From the NCBI GenBank assembly GCA_947501635.1, contig CANMWT010000008.1:62001-126000 (forward strand): a stretch of 64,000 nucleotides of DNA. Direction: 5' to 3'. Shown one piece after another: positions 34,667-43,743 of the stretch. The notes under the pieces were generated by a model. The model searched no databases. It saw only the letters and a program-made list of their open reading frames with translations, and was not told the origin of the DNA. Both the position numbers and the translations under genes were made by a program. The stretch's first letter is position 1; each line of letters starts with the position of its first letter. The stretch comes from an uncultured Roseobacter sp. (GTDB taxonomy: Bacteria; Pseudomonadota; Alphaproteobacteria; Rhodobacterales; Rhodobacteraceae).

Positions 34667-37588
34667 CTAGCTTACCGCGGCATCACAGCGGCCACAGACG
34701 CCGGCATGCCCGTGGGTGCCTACATCCGGCAGGACCTTCCAGCAGCGCGCGCATTTCTCGCCCCCCGCCTTGGCGAAAGCAACCGCAACACCCGGCACCT
34801 CTGCCATGGTGAAGGCGCCCTTCGGTTCAGCATCGCCCGATACAGTGATCTGCGAGGTGATGCAGACGTCTTGGAAGGGAACACTGTCCAATGCCGCGCG
34901 CAGGTCCGCATCGGCCACATAGACCACCGGAGCCGCTTCGAGCGATGCGCCGATCACCTTGTTGGTGCGCTCAATCTCAAGCGCGGCGGTCACCACGCGG
35001 CGCACGCTGCGCACGCCCGACCACTTCGCGGCAAGGGCCTCGTCGCGCCATGCGGCAGGTGTTTCGGGGAAGTCCTGAAGATGAACAGAACTGTCATCCC
35101 CGCCAAATCGCTCAAGCCAGACTTCTTCCATGGTAAAGACCAGCACCGGCGCGAGCCATGTGGTCAGCCTGTGGAACAGAATATCAAGCACCGTCCGCGC
35201 CGAGCGCCGTTCAAGCGTATCGCCGTCACAATACAGCGCATCCTTGCGCACATCAAAGTAGAAGGCGGACAGATCGGTGGTGGCGAAGGTAAAGATCGCC
35301 TGAAAAACGCCCTGAAAGTCGAACCGCGCATAGCCGCTGCGCACAACTTCGTCGAGTTCCGCAAGGCGGTGCAGAACCCAGCGTTCCAGCTCTGGCATGT
35401 CCTCGGGCGCGGTGCGATCCGCTTCGGTGAAATCATGCAGCGAGCCCAGCATATAGCGCATGGTGTTGCGCAGGCGGCGGTAGCTGTCGGCGACGCCCTT
35501 GAGGATTTCCGGCCCGATCCGCTGGTCGAGGGTATAATCCGTCTGCGCCACCCACAGCCGCAGGATATCCGCGCCGTACTGCTGTACAACTTTTTCCGGC
35601 ACGATGGTGTTGCCAATGGATTTGGACATCTTGAAGCCCTTCTCATCCAGCGTCATCCCATGGGTTATCACGTTGCGGTAAGGTGCCCGGCCCGTGGTGC
35701 CGACCGATTGCAACAGCGACGAGTGGAACCAGCCGCGGTGCTGGTCGGTGCCTTCCATATAGACATCCGCGATGCCGTCGTCCGACCCGTCGGGCCGGTC
35801 GCGCAGGGTAAAGGCGTGGGTCGAGCCGCTGTCGAACCAGACATCCAGAATATCCGTCACCTGCAGATAGTCGTCAGGGTCCACAATACCACCCAGAAAC
35901 CGCTCCTTGGCCCCCTCTTCGTACCACGCATCCGCACCCTCGGCCTCGAACGCGGCAACGATACGGGCGTTGACCTCTTCGTTGCGCAGCAGAAAGTCGG
36001 GGTCCGTTGGCAGCAGGCCTTTTTTGGTAAAGCACGTCAGCGGCACGCCCCAGGCGCGCTGGCGCGACAGCACCCAGTCGGGCCGCACTTCCATCATGGA
36101 ATAAAGCCGGTTGCGCCCGGATCGGGGTGTCCAGTTCACATTGTCGATCTCGGTAAGGGCGCGTTCGCGGATCGTGGTGCCAAACATATCCTGCCCGTCG
36201 CCCACAGGCTTGTCGATGGCAGCAAACCACTGCGGCGTGTTGCGGTAGATCACCGGTGCCTTGGAGCGCCAGGAGTGCGGGTAGCTGTGCTTGATCCGCC
36301 CACGCGCCAGCAGCCCGCCCACGTCGACCAGCTTGTCGATCACGACAGCGTTGGCGTTGCCCTCCTTGCCGTTGGGTTTGAGGATCTGTTTGCCGCCAAA
36401 AAACGGCAGATCCTGGCGAAAATGCCCATCGTCGAGGACGTTGTAGGTGATCACCTGCTGGAGCATCCCCAGATCGCGATAAAGCTCATACTCCTCCATC
36501 CCGTGGGAGGGCGCACAATGCACAAAACCCGTGCCTTCCGTGTCCGTCACGAACTCCGCCGCCCGGAAATCACGGATGTCATCCCATTCGCCCGCGCTGC
36601 CCTCGGCACCGGCCAGAGGGTGTTTGAGCTGGACCTTGGCCAGATCATCCTGCGACACGTCACCAAGGCGGCGGTACATTGTCTCGTCCAGCCGTGCGCG
36701 GGTCAGAACATCCGACGCAAGATTGTCCGCAATGATATAGCGGTCGCCGATCTTGACCCAGGACTCTTCGGGCCGCCCCGTAACCTCATACAGGCCGTAA
36801 GATATTCCCGCCCCATAGACGACCGCCTTGTTGGAAGGGATCGTCCAGGGTGTCGTTGTCCAGATCACGACATAAGCACCGTCAAGCGTCGCGTCATCCG
36901 TGCCCACAACCCTGAACTTCACCCAGATCGTAAAGCTGTCCTTGTCGTGATACTCGACTTCTGCCTCCGCCAAAGCGGTTTTCTCCACCGGCGACCACAT
37001 CACCGGCTTTGACCCCTGATAGAGCGTGCCGTTCATCAGGAATTTCATGAACTCCTCGGCAATCACCCGCTCGGCATGGAAATCCATGGTCAGATAAGGG
37101 TCAGCCCAGTTGCCGGTGATCCCAAGACGCTTGAACTCCTCGCGCTGCACATCCACCCAACCGGCCGCGAACTGGCGGCACTCGGCACGAAACTCGTTGA
37201 TCGGCACCTCGTCCTTGTTGCGTCCCTTTTGCCGGTACTGCTCTTCGATCTTCCACTCGATCGGCAAACCGTGACAGTCCCACCCCGGGATATACCGCGC
37301 ATCATACCCCATCATCTGATGCGATCGCACGATCATGTCCTTGATCGTCTTGTTCAACGCATGCCCGATATGCAGATGCCCGTTGGCATAGGGCGGCCCG
37401 TCATGCAGCGTGAAAACCTGCCGTCCCGGCTTCTTGCGCAACCGGTCATAAATCCCCAAACGGTCCCACCGCGCCAGCCACTCCGGCTCGCGTTTGGGCA
37501 GCCCCGCCCGCATCGGAAAATCGGTCCTCGGCAGGCTCAGCGTGGATTTATAGTCAACAGCAGCGGGTTCAGTCGTATCGGCGCACAT
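34667..37588 (-). CDS. ileS: Isoleucyl-tRNA synthetase
   Basis: Class I aminoacyl-tRNA synthetase, 973 residues. The HIGH motif appears in PPYANGHLHIGHALNKTIKDM, the editing (CP1) domain in the first half with TTPWTIPSNKAV and the conserved GTGFVHCAPSHG, the KMSKS loop in GFKMSKSIGNTIVP, the anticodon-binding domain, and the C-terminal zinc finger CARCWKVLPDVGTHGHAGVCGRC. Length and zinc tail are of the bacterial type. The downstream region on the same strand is the decayed patch before ogt; no tRNA-dependent leader (T-box) is seen upstream, as expected for a proteobacterium. Confidence 0.97.
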   Translation of the reverse strand: MCADTTEPAAVDYKSTLSLPRTDFPMRAGLPKREPEWLARWDRLGIYDRLRKKPGRQVFTLHDGPPYANGHLHIGHALNKTIKDMIVRSHQMMGYDARYIPGWDCHGLPIEWKIEEQYRQKGRNKDEVPINEFRAECRQFAAGWVDVQREEFKRLGITGNWADPYLTMDFHAERVIAEEFMKFLMNGTLYQGSKPVMWSPVEKTALAEAEVEYHDKDSFTIWVKFRVVGTDDATLDGAYVVIWTTTPWTIPSNKAVVYGAGISYGLYEVTGRPEESWVKIGDRYIIADNLASDVLTRARLDETMYRRLGDVSQDDLAKVQLKHPLAGAEGSAGEWDDIRDFRAAEFVTDTEGTGFVHCAPSHGMEEYELYRDLGMLQQVITYNVLDDGHFRQDLPFFGGKQILKPNGKEGNANAVVIDKLVDVGGLLARGRIKHSYPHSWRSKAPVIYRNTPQWFAAIDKPVGDGQDMFGTTIRERALTEIDNVNWTPRSGRNRLYSMMEVRPDWVLSRQRAWGVPLTCFTKKGLLPTDPDFLLRNEEVNARIVAAFEAEGADAWYEEGAKERFLGGIVDPDDYLQVTDILDVWFDSGSTHAFTLRDRPDGSDDGIADVYMEGTDQHRGWFHSSLLQSVGTTGRAPYRNVITHGMTLDEKGFKMSKSIGNTIVPEKVVQQYGADILRLWVAQTDYTLDQRIGPEILKGVADSYRRLRNTMRYMLGSLHDFTEADRTAPEDMPELERWVLHRLAELDEVVRSGYARFDFQGVFQAIFTFATTDLSAFYFDVRKDALYCDGDTLERRSARTVLDILFHRLTTWLAPVLVFTMEEVWLERFGGDDSSVHLQDFPETPAAWRDEALAAKWSGVRSVRRVVTAALEIERTNKVIGASLEAAPVVYVADADLRAALDSVPFQDVCITSQITVSGDAEPKGAFTMAEVPGVAVAFAKAGGEKCARCWKVLPDVGTHGHAGVCGRCDAAVS

Positions 37589-37784
37589 TGCAGGCGTCCT
37601 TCTCGGGTAGTCTCACATAAGAGCATCATCAGGGGATGGGTACGGTTCGGTGCGCAAATCTCAAACACCTTGGCCCGGCGTCTCATCAACTCAGAGCGCC
37701 GGGGTAGTAATTCGAATGATACGCGCAGAAAATCCTGTCATGCCCGGCCTTATAAGCACCTCGCCACAGCGCGACAAGTCCCGG

Positions 37785-37818
37785 TTTCTTTGGTCCTGAA
37801 ATATCCCGGGGGAGGTGC
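37785..37818 (-). repeat. Dispersed 3' element, copy 3 (after the CNB-oxidoreductase gene)
   Basis: On the minus strand it reads CCTCCCCCGGGATATTTC followed by AGGACCAAAGAAA, 24 bases after the stop of the gene ending at 37843. Two hairpins (GGGGGC/GCCCCC and GGTGC/GCACC) stand between the stop and the element. It is the most divergent of the three copies, with CCCCCGGG instead of CCGGCGGGG. Confidence 0.7.
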
Positions 37819-37842
37819 GCCAGCACCGGGGGCAGCGCCCCC

Positions 37843-39465
37843 TCACCCGTTGACATGCTCCCAGACTGCCGACATCACAACCGACCCCTCCCCGACCGCA
37901 GAAGCCACCCGCTTGACCGATCCCGCACGCACGTCGCCGACGGCAAAAACCCCCGCGCAAGAGGTCTCATAAGCGCTGCGCCCGCCGACCGTACCACCGG
38001 TCAGTACAAACCCCTTGTCATCCAGCGCAATCAAGCCTGACAGCCAGCTGGTGTTGGGCGCAGCCCCTGCCATCACGAAAAGCGCCTGCGTCTTCAACCG
38101 CCACGCCTGGCCGGCCATGCGGTCGCTGATCGTAACCGCCTCAAGATGCCCATCACCATGCAGCGCCGTCACTTCCGTGCGGCTGTGCACCGTGATCCGC
38201 GGATGCGACCGCAAACGCTGCAACAGGTAATCCGACATCGTGTCGGCCAGGCTGTCGCGGCGCACCAGCACATGCACATGCCGTGCCGTGCGGGCCAGAA
38301 ACATCGCCGCCTGCCCCGCCGAGTTACCACCGCCAATCACTGCCACATCGGCATCCTTGCACCAGCGCGCCTCGAACTCGGTGGCCGCGTAATAAACACC
38401 CGCGCCCTCAAAACGCTCAAGTCCCTCCAGCGGCAAACGCCGGTACTGCACGCCCGTGGCCACCACCAGCGCGCGCGCTGACACCTGGCGTCCGTCCTCA
38501 AGCTGCGCGTGGAAATACTTCTCACTGCACTGTGTCAGCGCCGCCACCCGCCGCGGCACCGCAAAACGCGTGCCGAAACGCATTGCCTGCACCTCGCCAC
38601 GCCCGACCAGATCCCCCCCCGAGATGCCGGTGGGAAACCCCATGTAGTTTTCGATCCGGCTCGATGTGCCGGCCTGCCCGCCAATGGCCAGATCCTCAAG
38701 CACAAGCGCACTCAACCCTTCGGCCCCCGCATAGACCGCAGCGGCTACGCCCGCAGGCCCGCCGCCGACAATCAACACGTCAAAAACCTCTTCCGCGCCC
38801 ACCGCCAGATCAAGCCCCAGCGCCTGCGCCAGTCCCTGCGGCGTGGGCGGGTCAATCCGGTGTCGCCCGCCAAAGACCACACCCGGTGCGCCTACTGCCA
38901 GCCCGCAGGCCGACGCCAGCGCGCGCGCTTCTTCTGTGTCGCTCCCGATCTCGCGATAGGGGATGCGGTTGCGCGCGGCAAAGCTGCCCACCGCGCGCAC
39001 ATCCCGGTCCGTCTCGGCTCCGATCAGTGTCAGACCGCCATCGGACTGCTCGACAGCGCGTCGCCGTCGCGCGGCCATCACGGTCACGACGATGTCACTC
39101 ATCTCTGGCAAATCGGCCATCAGCTGCAACATCTGCGCCCGCGGCACACATAAAAGCGTGCTGGGCACCAAGGCCCGTGCGCCCACAAGCGACACACCAC
39201 CTGACAAGAACTGCAGGTCGCCAAAAAACTGCCCCGGCCCCAGCGTGGCAGCCCCCAGCCGGCCGTTGGTGACCGGGTCGACCGCTTCCAGCTCACCTTC
39301 GAGCACGAAATGAAACAGGGCGGTCTCCGATCCCGGTTCCTGCACCATCGCGCCGGTGTCGAATTGTACCACCTTGCCCTGTTTGCGCATGGCCGCCACA
39401 TGGGCGTCCGTCAGCGGAGTACGCACCATTGTCGCCAGATCGGCTGCAAAGCTTTCCATAGTCAC
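37843..39465 (-). CDS. Cyclic-nucleotide-domain FAD oxidoreductase (thioredoxin reductase homologue without CxxC)
   Basis: A 540-residue three-part protein. Residues about 15-135 are a CRP/cNMP-binding fold (PGSETALFHFVLEGELEAVD, LGPGQFFGDLQFLSGG). Residues about 142-215 look like a thioredoxin/glutaredoxin-type fold without active cysteines (GLTLIGAETDRDVRAVGSFAARNRIPYREI). Residues about 226-540 are a class II thioredoxin-reductase fold with FAD motif DVLIVGGGPAGVAAAVYA, IGGQAG, VVATGVQYR, the NAD(P) motif DVAVIGGGNSAGQAA and the second FAD motif AGVFAVGDVRAGSVKRVASAVGEGS. At the place of the CxxC (before VAVIGGG) it has YYAATEFEA (residues 358-366), so no redox disulfide. It resembles a known domain combination; the electron acceptor is unknown. 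Confidence 0.85.
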   Translation of the reverse strand: MTMESFAADLATMVRTPLTDAHVAAMRKQGKVVQFDTGAMVQEPGSETALFHFVLEGELEAVDPVTNGRLGAATLGPGQFFGDLQFLSGGVSLVGARALVPSTLLCVPRAQMLQLMADLPEMSDIVVTVMAARRRRAVEQSDGGLTLIGAETDRDVRAVGSFAARNRIPYREIGSDTEEARALASACGLAVGAPGVVFGGRHRIDPPTPQGLAQALGLDLAVGAEEVFDVLIVGGGPAGVAAAVYAGAEGLSALVLEDLAIGGQAGTSSRIENYMGFPTGISGGDLVGRGEVQAMRFGTRFAVPRRVAALTQCSEKYFHAQLEDGRQVSARALVVATGVQYRRLPLEGLERFEGAGVYYAATEFEARWCKDADVAVIGGGNSAGQAAMFLARTARHVHVLVRRDSLADTMSDYLLQRLRSHPRITVHSRTEVTALHGDGHLEAVTISDRMAGQAWRLKTQALFVMAGAAPNTSWLSGLIALDDKGFVLTGGTVGGRSAYETSCAGVFAVGDVRAGSVKRVASAVGEGSVVMSAVWEHVNG

Positions 39466-39496
39466 TCTCCAACTCGCCGCGCGGATGCGCGCGATT

Positions 39497-40498
39497 TCAG
39501 GATTTCGCGCCCCCGAATATCCCGCTCAGACTGCGTGAAATGATATCGCGGACCTTGGGCCGGGGCCGCGCGGCAAAGGCCAAGGGGCGGCAGACCTCCA
39601 TCGCAGCCACCCCGACCCGCGCGGTCAGAGCGCCGTTTACCACGCCTTCACCGAACCTGCGCGACAGCTTGCCCACGACAGAACCGCCCAGCACGGGTTC
39701 GAGCATGTCATCACCCACCGCGACTGCCCCCGTAGCCACCATATGGCTGAGCACCGCGCGGGTCAGCCGCCAGCTGCCCAATGTGCCCGAGCGCCCGCCA
39801 TAGACCTCGGCGATACGCCGGATCATTCGGATGTTCGCCGTCAGCGCGGCCGCAACATCCGCCAGCGCCAGCGGCACAAGGGCTGTGACCGTGGCAACCT
39901 GCCGGGCTGCGGCCTCTATCTCGCGCGAGGCCTGCACATCGAGCGGCGCGAGAAGCTCTGCCTCGGCCAGCGCCAGAAGCCCCGCCGCATCGAGCTGATC
40001 CTCGCGCAAGTCGGTGAACCGCTCGCGCGCCCACCGCGTTTCCTCGCGCGTGGCATAAAGTGCCGAGAGCCTGTCGGCCACCTGCCGCGCGGCTTGCAAA
40101 TCCTGCTCTTTCAGTGCGGTATCGGCTGCCCGGCGCAAACCGTCGACCCGCGACAAACGCCCAAGGGCTGCCAGTTCACGCAGGCAGATGGTGGCCAGAA
40201 CCAACAGGAAAGCCGCCGCAATCGCCGCGATGCCCCAGCCCAAAAGCGAGTTCCGCGTTACCAGACCCGATATGAAATCCCATGCCGCAACCGACACCAC
40301 CGCGCCCAGTAGGGCCGCGCCAAGGCCGAAAAACCACCTTGTCAGGCGCGAGGGTTTACGCGCGGCCAGTGCCGCCGCCCGGGACATAGCGCGGCCCTCC
40401 GGCGGCTGCCCTGGCAAGTCCGGCACCGGCTGCGCGTCAGCGACCGAGGGCGTCTCCTTGTCTGCTTCAAGGTCGATCAGAACCGGACCCCTGGCCAT
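39497..40498 (-). CDS. ycjF: YcjF/TIGR01620 family inner membrane protein
   Basis: About 333 residues of the YcjF (DUF697) family. The N-terminus is soluble and Pro-rich, followed by two membrane helices (FFGLGAALLGAVVSVAAW and GIAAIAAAFLLVLATICL), an alpha-helical middle domain rich in Ala and Arg, and the DUF697-type end (ALVPLALADVAAALTANIRMIRRIAEVYGGRSGTLGSWRL). I use the ATG at 40498, which overlaps the stop of the GNAT gene as TGATG and has AAAGGG upstream; an ATG at 40519 would overlap further. YcjF occurs beside YcjX in many proteobacteria; its function is unknown. Confidence 0.82.
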   Translation of the reverse strand: MARGPVLIDLEADKETPSVADAQPVPDLPGQPPEGRAMSRAAALAARKPSRLTRWFFGLGAALLGAVVSVAAWDFISGLVTRNSLLGWGIAAIAAAFLLVLATICLRELAALGRLSRVDGLRRAADTALKEQDLQAARQVADRLSALYATREETRWARERFTDLREDQLDAAGLLALAEAELLAPLDVQASREIEAAARQVATVTALVPLALADVAAALTANIRMIRRIAEVYGGRSGTLGSWRLTRAVLSHMVATGAVAVGDDMLEPVLGGSVVGKLSRRFGEGVVNGALTARVGVAAMEVCRPLAFAARPRPKVRDIISRSLSGIFGGAKS

Positions 40499-40947
40499 CA
40501 GCGCGCGCCCTTTGTCCATTCAAAACGGATGTCGGGCAAGCGCGCCTCATTGCCGCTGCCATCGGTACGATCCACTTCAACAAAGCCCCGCAAGCCATAG
40601 AAATGCGTTGCAATTCCATTCGCCTCATAGCTCCAGAGAGCCAGCCGGTCACAGGCCGCCATCGCGTCTTTGAGGAGTGCAGTGCCGATCCCCTTGTCCT
40701 GTGCTTCGGGCAGCACGTAAAGTGCGTAGATCTCGCTTTCATGGCGCGCGATGAAGCCTACAACCCTGTCACCAAGCTTGGCGACACGCACCCAGCCCGC
40801 CTCGATCATATCGCCGGAGTACTTGATCTCTTCGGCGGCGGAATGCACGCGCGGCAACCATGGCATCGTTTCGTTCGACACAGAAAGGATGTGTCCTACG
40901 GCCCCTGCATCCAGCGAGCGGGCCGGCATAATCGCTACATCAGTCAT
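40498..40947 (-). CDS. GNAT-family N-acetyltransferase
   Basis: A 149-residue acetyltransferase fold with IMPARSLDAGAVGHILSVSNETMPW at the start, GFIARHESEIYALYVLPEAQDKGIGTALLKDAM carrying the acetyl-CoA loop (Q/R-x-x-G-x-G/A: QDKGIGTALL), and LWSYEANGIATHFYGLRGFVEVDRTDG near the end. It lies between ycjX and ycjF with ATGA (40944-40947) and TGATG overlaps, so the three are translated together. The substrate is unknown; the ending FYGLRGFVEVDRTDG resembles acetyltransferases acting on small amines or peptides. Confidence 0.85.
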   Translation of the reverse strand: MTDVAIMPARSLDAGAVGHILSVSNETMPWLPRVHSAAEEIKYSGDMIEAGWVRVAKLGDRVVGFIARHESEIYALYVLPEAQDKGIGTALLKDAMAACDRLALWSYEANGIATHFYGLRGFVEVDRTDGSGNEARLPDIRFEWTKGAR

Positions 40948-42359
40948 AGCTTATCACCCAAAAGGAATTGCGCGGCCTTATCAAGCCGGATGTGCGGTGG
41001 GCCGTCTCCGGGGCGCAAGCTGAGCACGGATGGTGCGAAATTCATCACACGGTAATCTGCATCCAGCCACTTCTGCGCCCCCGCACGCGCAGGTGCCACA
41101 AGTTTGGCGGGATCAGACGGCAGTTCCCCGGGAAAAAACGCGGCCTGCTTGCCCGTCTCCAGCAACCGCCCGCGCACCACATCAAGCATCTGACCATCGT
41201 GTTTCACGCGGTCTTCGGTCGTCACACGCAGCGAAGCCAGCGCCAGCGCCTGCGTCTGCGCCCCCGCAAAACGCGCACGATCCGAGGCATCGCGCACCAG
41301 CGCCTCCATGATCGCGGTCAGCTTGCCATGCTGGCTGTGATGCAGATGGTCGGCCTTGGTTGCCGCGAAAAGGATTTTCTCCACCCGTTTGCCGGCAATC
41401 AACTGCGTCAGAAAAGCGTTCCGCCCCGGGCGAAAGGCGCCCAGAATATCGGCCATGGCCCCGCGCATGTCTTCAACCGCCTGCGGGCCTTTGTGAATTG
41501 CGCCCAAAGCGTCGACCAGCACCACCTGCCGGTCAACCCGTGCGAAGTGATCACGGAAAAACGGTCTGACGACTTCGCGCTTGTAGGCTTCATAGCGGCG
41601 CGCCATCTCCCGGCGCAGGCTGCCACGCGCGCCGCTGCCCGCGCCGGTCAAGGGCGCAAAGGTCAGCACGGGCGAGCCTTCCAGATCGCCGGGCAGCAAA
41701 AAGCGCCCCGGCGTACAGTCATAAAAACCGGCATCCCGCACCGATTGCAGATAGTCCGTGAACCCCGCCGCAAGCGCCTTGGCCTGCGGCTCGTCCAGTG
41801 GCGCGTCGGGGTCCACGCCCTGTGCCTGCGCCAGGAAAGACTGCGCTTGCGCGCGTCCGTTCGCCCGTTTGAGGGTTTCCTCCGCCCAGACGTCGTAGGA
41901 TTTTTCCATCAAAGCGAGATCGAGCAACCATTCACCGGGATAGTCGATGATATCGATATGCAGCGTGCGCGGCCCCTGCAACCCTGCCAGAAGACCCGCC
42001 CCGCGCACCCGCAGCGAAAGACGCAGCTCTGATACCGCGCGCGTGCTGTCAGGCCAATGCGGGGTCTGCGAGGTCAGCGCCGCCAGATGCGTCTCGAAGT
42101 CGAACCGCGGCACGGTGTCATCGGGCTGCGGCTGCAAAAAGGCCGCATCAATGCGCCCGTCAGCGGCAGCAGCCAAATGCGTCATGCGCCCCCGGTCCAT
42201 CATGTTAGCGACCAAAGACGTGATGAAAACCGTCTTGCCCGAGCGCGCCAGTCCGGTCACACCAACGCGGATCACCGGCTCGAAAAGTGTTTCGTTTACG
42301 GCGTCTTGAACGTTTTCGATCTGGCGCAGCACCGTATCGGCGAGTGTGGAAATGACCAA
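40944..42359 (-). CDS. ycjX: YcjX family P-loop NTPase
   Basis: About 471 residues of the YcjX (DUF463) family from a TTG at 42359 with AGGGG nine bases upstream; the longer frame before it has no site. Walker A GLARSGKTVFITSLV lies near residue 35, a Walker-B-like IDIIDYPGEWLLDLAL follows, and the long central region contains VVLVDALGAIHKGPQAVEDM and LFAATKADHLH, where TKAD is an NKxD-like G4 motif. YcjX proteins are GTPase-like and act with the YcjF membrane protein. It is the first gene of ycjX-GNAT-ycjF. Confidence 0.85.
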   Translation of the reverse strand: MVISTLADTVLRQIENVQDAVNETLFEPVIRVGVTGLARSGKTVFITSLVANMMDRGRMTHLAAAADGRIDAAFLQPQPDDTVPRFDFETHLAALTSQTPHWPDSTRAVSELRLSLRVRGAGLLAGLQGPRTLHIDIIDYPGEWLLDLALMEKSYDVWAEETLKRANGRAQAQSFLAQAQGVDPDAPLDEPQAKALAAGFTDYLQSVRDAGFYDCTPGRFLLPGDLEGSPVLTFAPLTGAGSGARGSLRREMARRYEAYKREVVRPFFRDHFARVDRQVVLVDALGAIHKGPQAVEDMRGAMADILGAFRPGRNAFLTQLIAGKRVEKILFAATKADHLHHSQHGKLTAIMEALVRDASDRARFAGAQTQALALASLRVTTEDRVKHDGQMLDVVRGRLLETGKQAAFFPGELPSDPAKLVAPARAGAQKWLDADYRVMNFAPSVLSLRPGDGPPHIRLDKAAQFLLGDKL

Positions 42360-42472
42360 AGCGTGTCTGCCCCTGTCTGTCTTACAGGCCCAACATAGGC
42401 GTGCGGGCCATAGCATGCCAGAGGCGACAAGACATTTGACGGCGCGCGCACAGTTGGCTAGGGCCATGCGCC

Positions 42473-43246
42473 ATGCCCAGATACGCTTTGAAAGTTGAAT
42501 ACCACGGCGCGCCCTTTGCCGGCTGGCAGCGCCAGAAAGACCTGCCCACGGTGCAGGGCGCGATCGAGGCGGCGCTGGCGCGGATCGAACCGGCAGAGCA
42601 CACGATCGCCGCGGCGGGGCGCACGGATGCAGGAGTACATGCAACAGGACAGGTCGCCCATTGCGACATGGCCCGCCCGTGGAACCCTTTCCGGCTGTCA
42701 GAGGCGCTGAACTACCACCTCAAACCCGCCCCCGTCGCCATCACCGCCTGTGCCGAGGTCGCACCGGACTGGCATGCCCGTTTCTCCGCACGGCAGCGGC
42801 GCTACTTTTTCCGCATTCTGTCGCGCCGTGCGCCGGCCACGCATCTGGCCGGGCTGGTCTGGCAAGTGAAACAGCCGCTGGATGTAACAGCAATGCGCGC
42901 CGCCGCAGCCCATCTGCTGGGGCAGCACGACTTTACCACCTTCCGCTCAACCATTTGTCAGGCAGAAAGCCCCGTGAAAACGCTCGACTGTCTTGAAGTG
43001 CACAGCCGGACGACAGAATACGGGCAGGAAATCCACTTCGACGTGCGCGCGCGCTCTTTTCTGCATAATCAGGTGCGCAGTTTTGTGGGCACGCTCGAAC
43101 GGGTCGGTGCCGGCTCGTGGTCCCCGGATGATGTGGCGGATGCGCTTGCCGCCAAAGACCGCAGTGCCTGTGGCCCCGTCTGCCCGCCCCAAGGGCTTTA
43201 TCTGGCGGAAGTCGCCTATGACGACGCGCCCTTCCTCACAGCCTAG
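42473..43246 (+). CDS. truA: tRNA pseudouridine(38-40) synthase
   Basis: TruA, 257 residues. The catalytic aspartate is Asp52 in [16 protein letters not shown]. The N-terminus [32 protein letters not shown] and the C-terminal segments RRYFFRIL and [25 protein letters not shown] are typical. It modifies uridines 38-40 in the anticodon arm of many tRNAs. The gene is divergent from ycjX and overlaps the stop of the convergent DUF3726-like gene by four bases. Confidence 0.96.
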   Translation: MPRYALKVEYHGAPFAGWQRQKDLPTVQGAIEAALARIEPAEHTIAAAGRTDAGVHATGQVAHCDMARPWNPFRLSEALNYHLKPAPVAITACAEVAPDWHARFSARQRRYFFRILSRRAPATHLAGLVWQVKQPLDVTAMRAAAAHLLGQHDFTTFRSTICQAESPVKTLDCLEVHSRTTEYGQEIHFDVRARSFLHNQVRSFVGTLERVGAGSWSPDDVADALAAKDRSACGPVCPPQGLYLAEVAYDDAPFLTA

Positions 43247-43743
43247 TCGTTGTCGGTCAGCCCGGCACCCGCGCCACTGCTGCGCGACTGTTCGCTTTCG
43301 GGGACAAAGGTCAGCGCCGCAAGACGCGTCATCTCTTCGACCACTTCCTCGGCAAGGGTGATGCGCCGGGACGGCCGTGCGGCACGCGGGCGGTGCGGCT
43401 CTGCCCTCAGACACAGAACGCCGGCCTCTGTCTCTTCCAATGCCGCGACACACGGCAAAGCCTCGATATAACTTTGCAACAGGTCGGTCCGCTCCAGCCC
43501 GGTCAGCACGGCTGCTTGCCCCGCGTCCGCCTGCACCAGCCCTGCATCAATGGCCAGCGGATAGTCCAGCACGGGGCCTTCAGGCAGCGCGTCAAGGGCC
43601 GCACGCAGCGCCGCAGCAGAGCGCCCCGCCATCAGGTGCACGGCTGCAACCTCACCGAAACGGGCTGCCTGCGCGGGTGGTGCCCCCGCCCCACGCGCGG
43701 CCTTACCCGCCAGCGCAAGGATTTCAGCCGCGGACCGGCTCAC
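43243..43743 (-). CDS. DUF3726-like protein
   Basis: The GTG at 43743 overlaps the stop of the upstream 550-residue gene as GTGA, which decides the start; the product is about 166 residues. It begins [40 protein letters not shown], similar to the N-terminal helix of DUF3726 proteins (xLGxKAARGAGxxxGxAxExG), followed by helix-rich sequence and a Ser-rich tail. The function is unknown. It is the last gene of a coupled three-gene operon (M19-like, 550-residue protein, this one) and its stop overlaps truA. Confidence 0.6.
   Translation of the reverse strand: MSRSAAEILALAGKAARGAGAPPAQAARFGEVAAVHLMAGRSAAALRAALDALPEGPVLDYPLAIDAGLVQADAGQAAVLTGLERTDLLQSYIEALPCVAALEETEAGVLCLRAEPHRPRAARPSRRITLAEEVVEEMTRLAALTFVPESEQSRSSGAGAGLTDND

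Noticed and set aside
34508-37012. 834-codon open frame on the plus strand opposite ileS
   Set aside because: It lies antisense to a full-length ileS with all motifs; long antisense frames are expected in GC-rich DNA, and its composition (Arg, His, Pro, Gln) is not protein-like.
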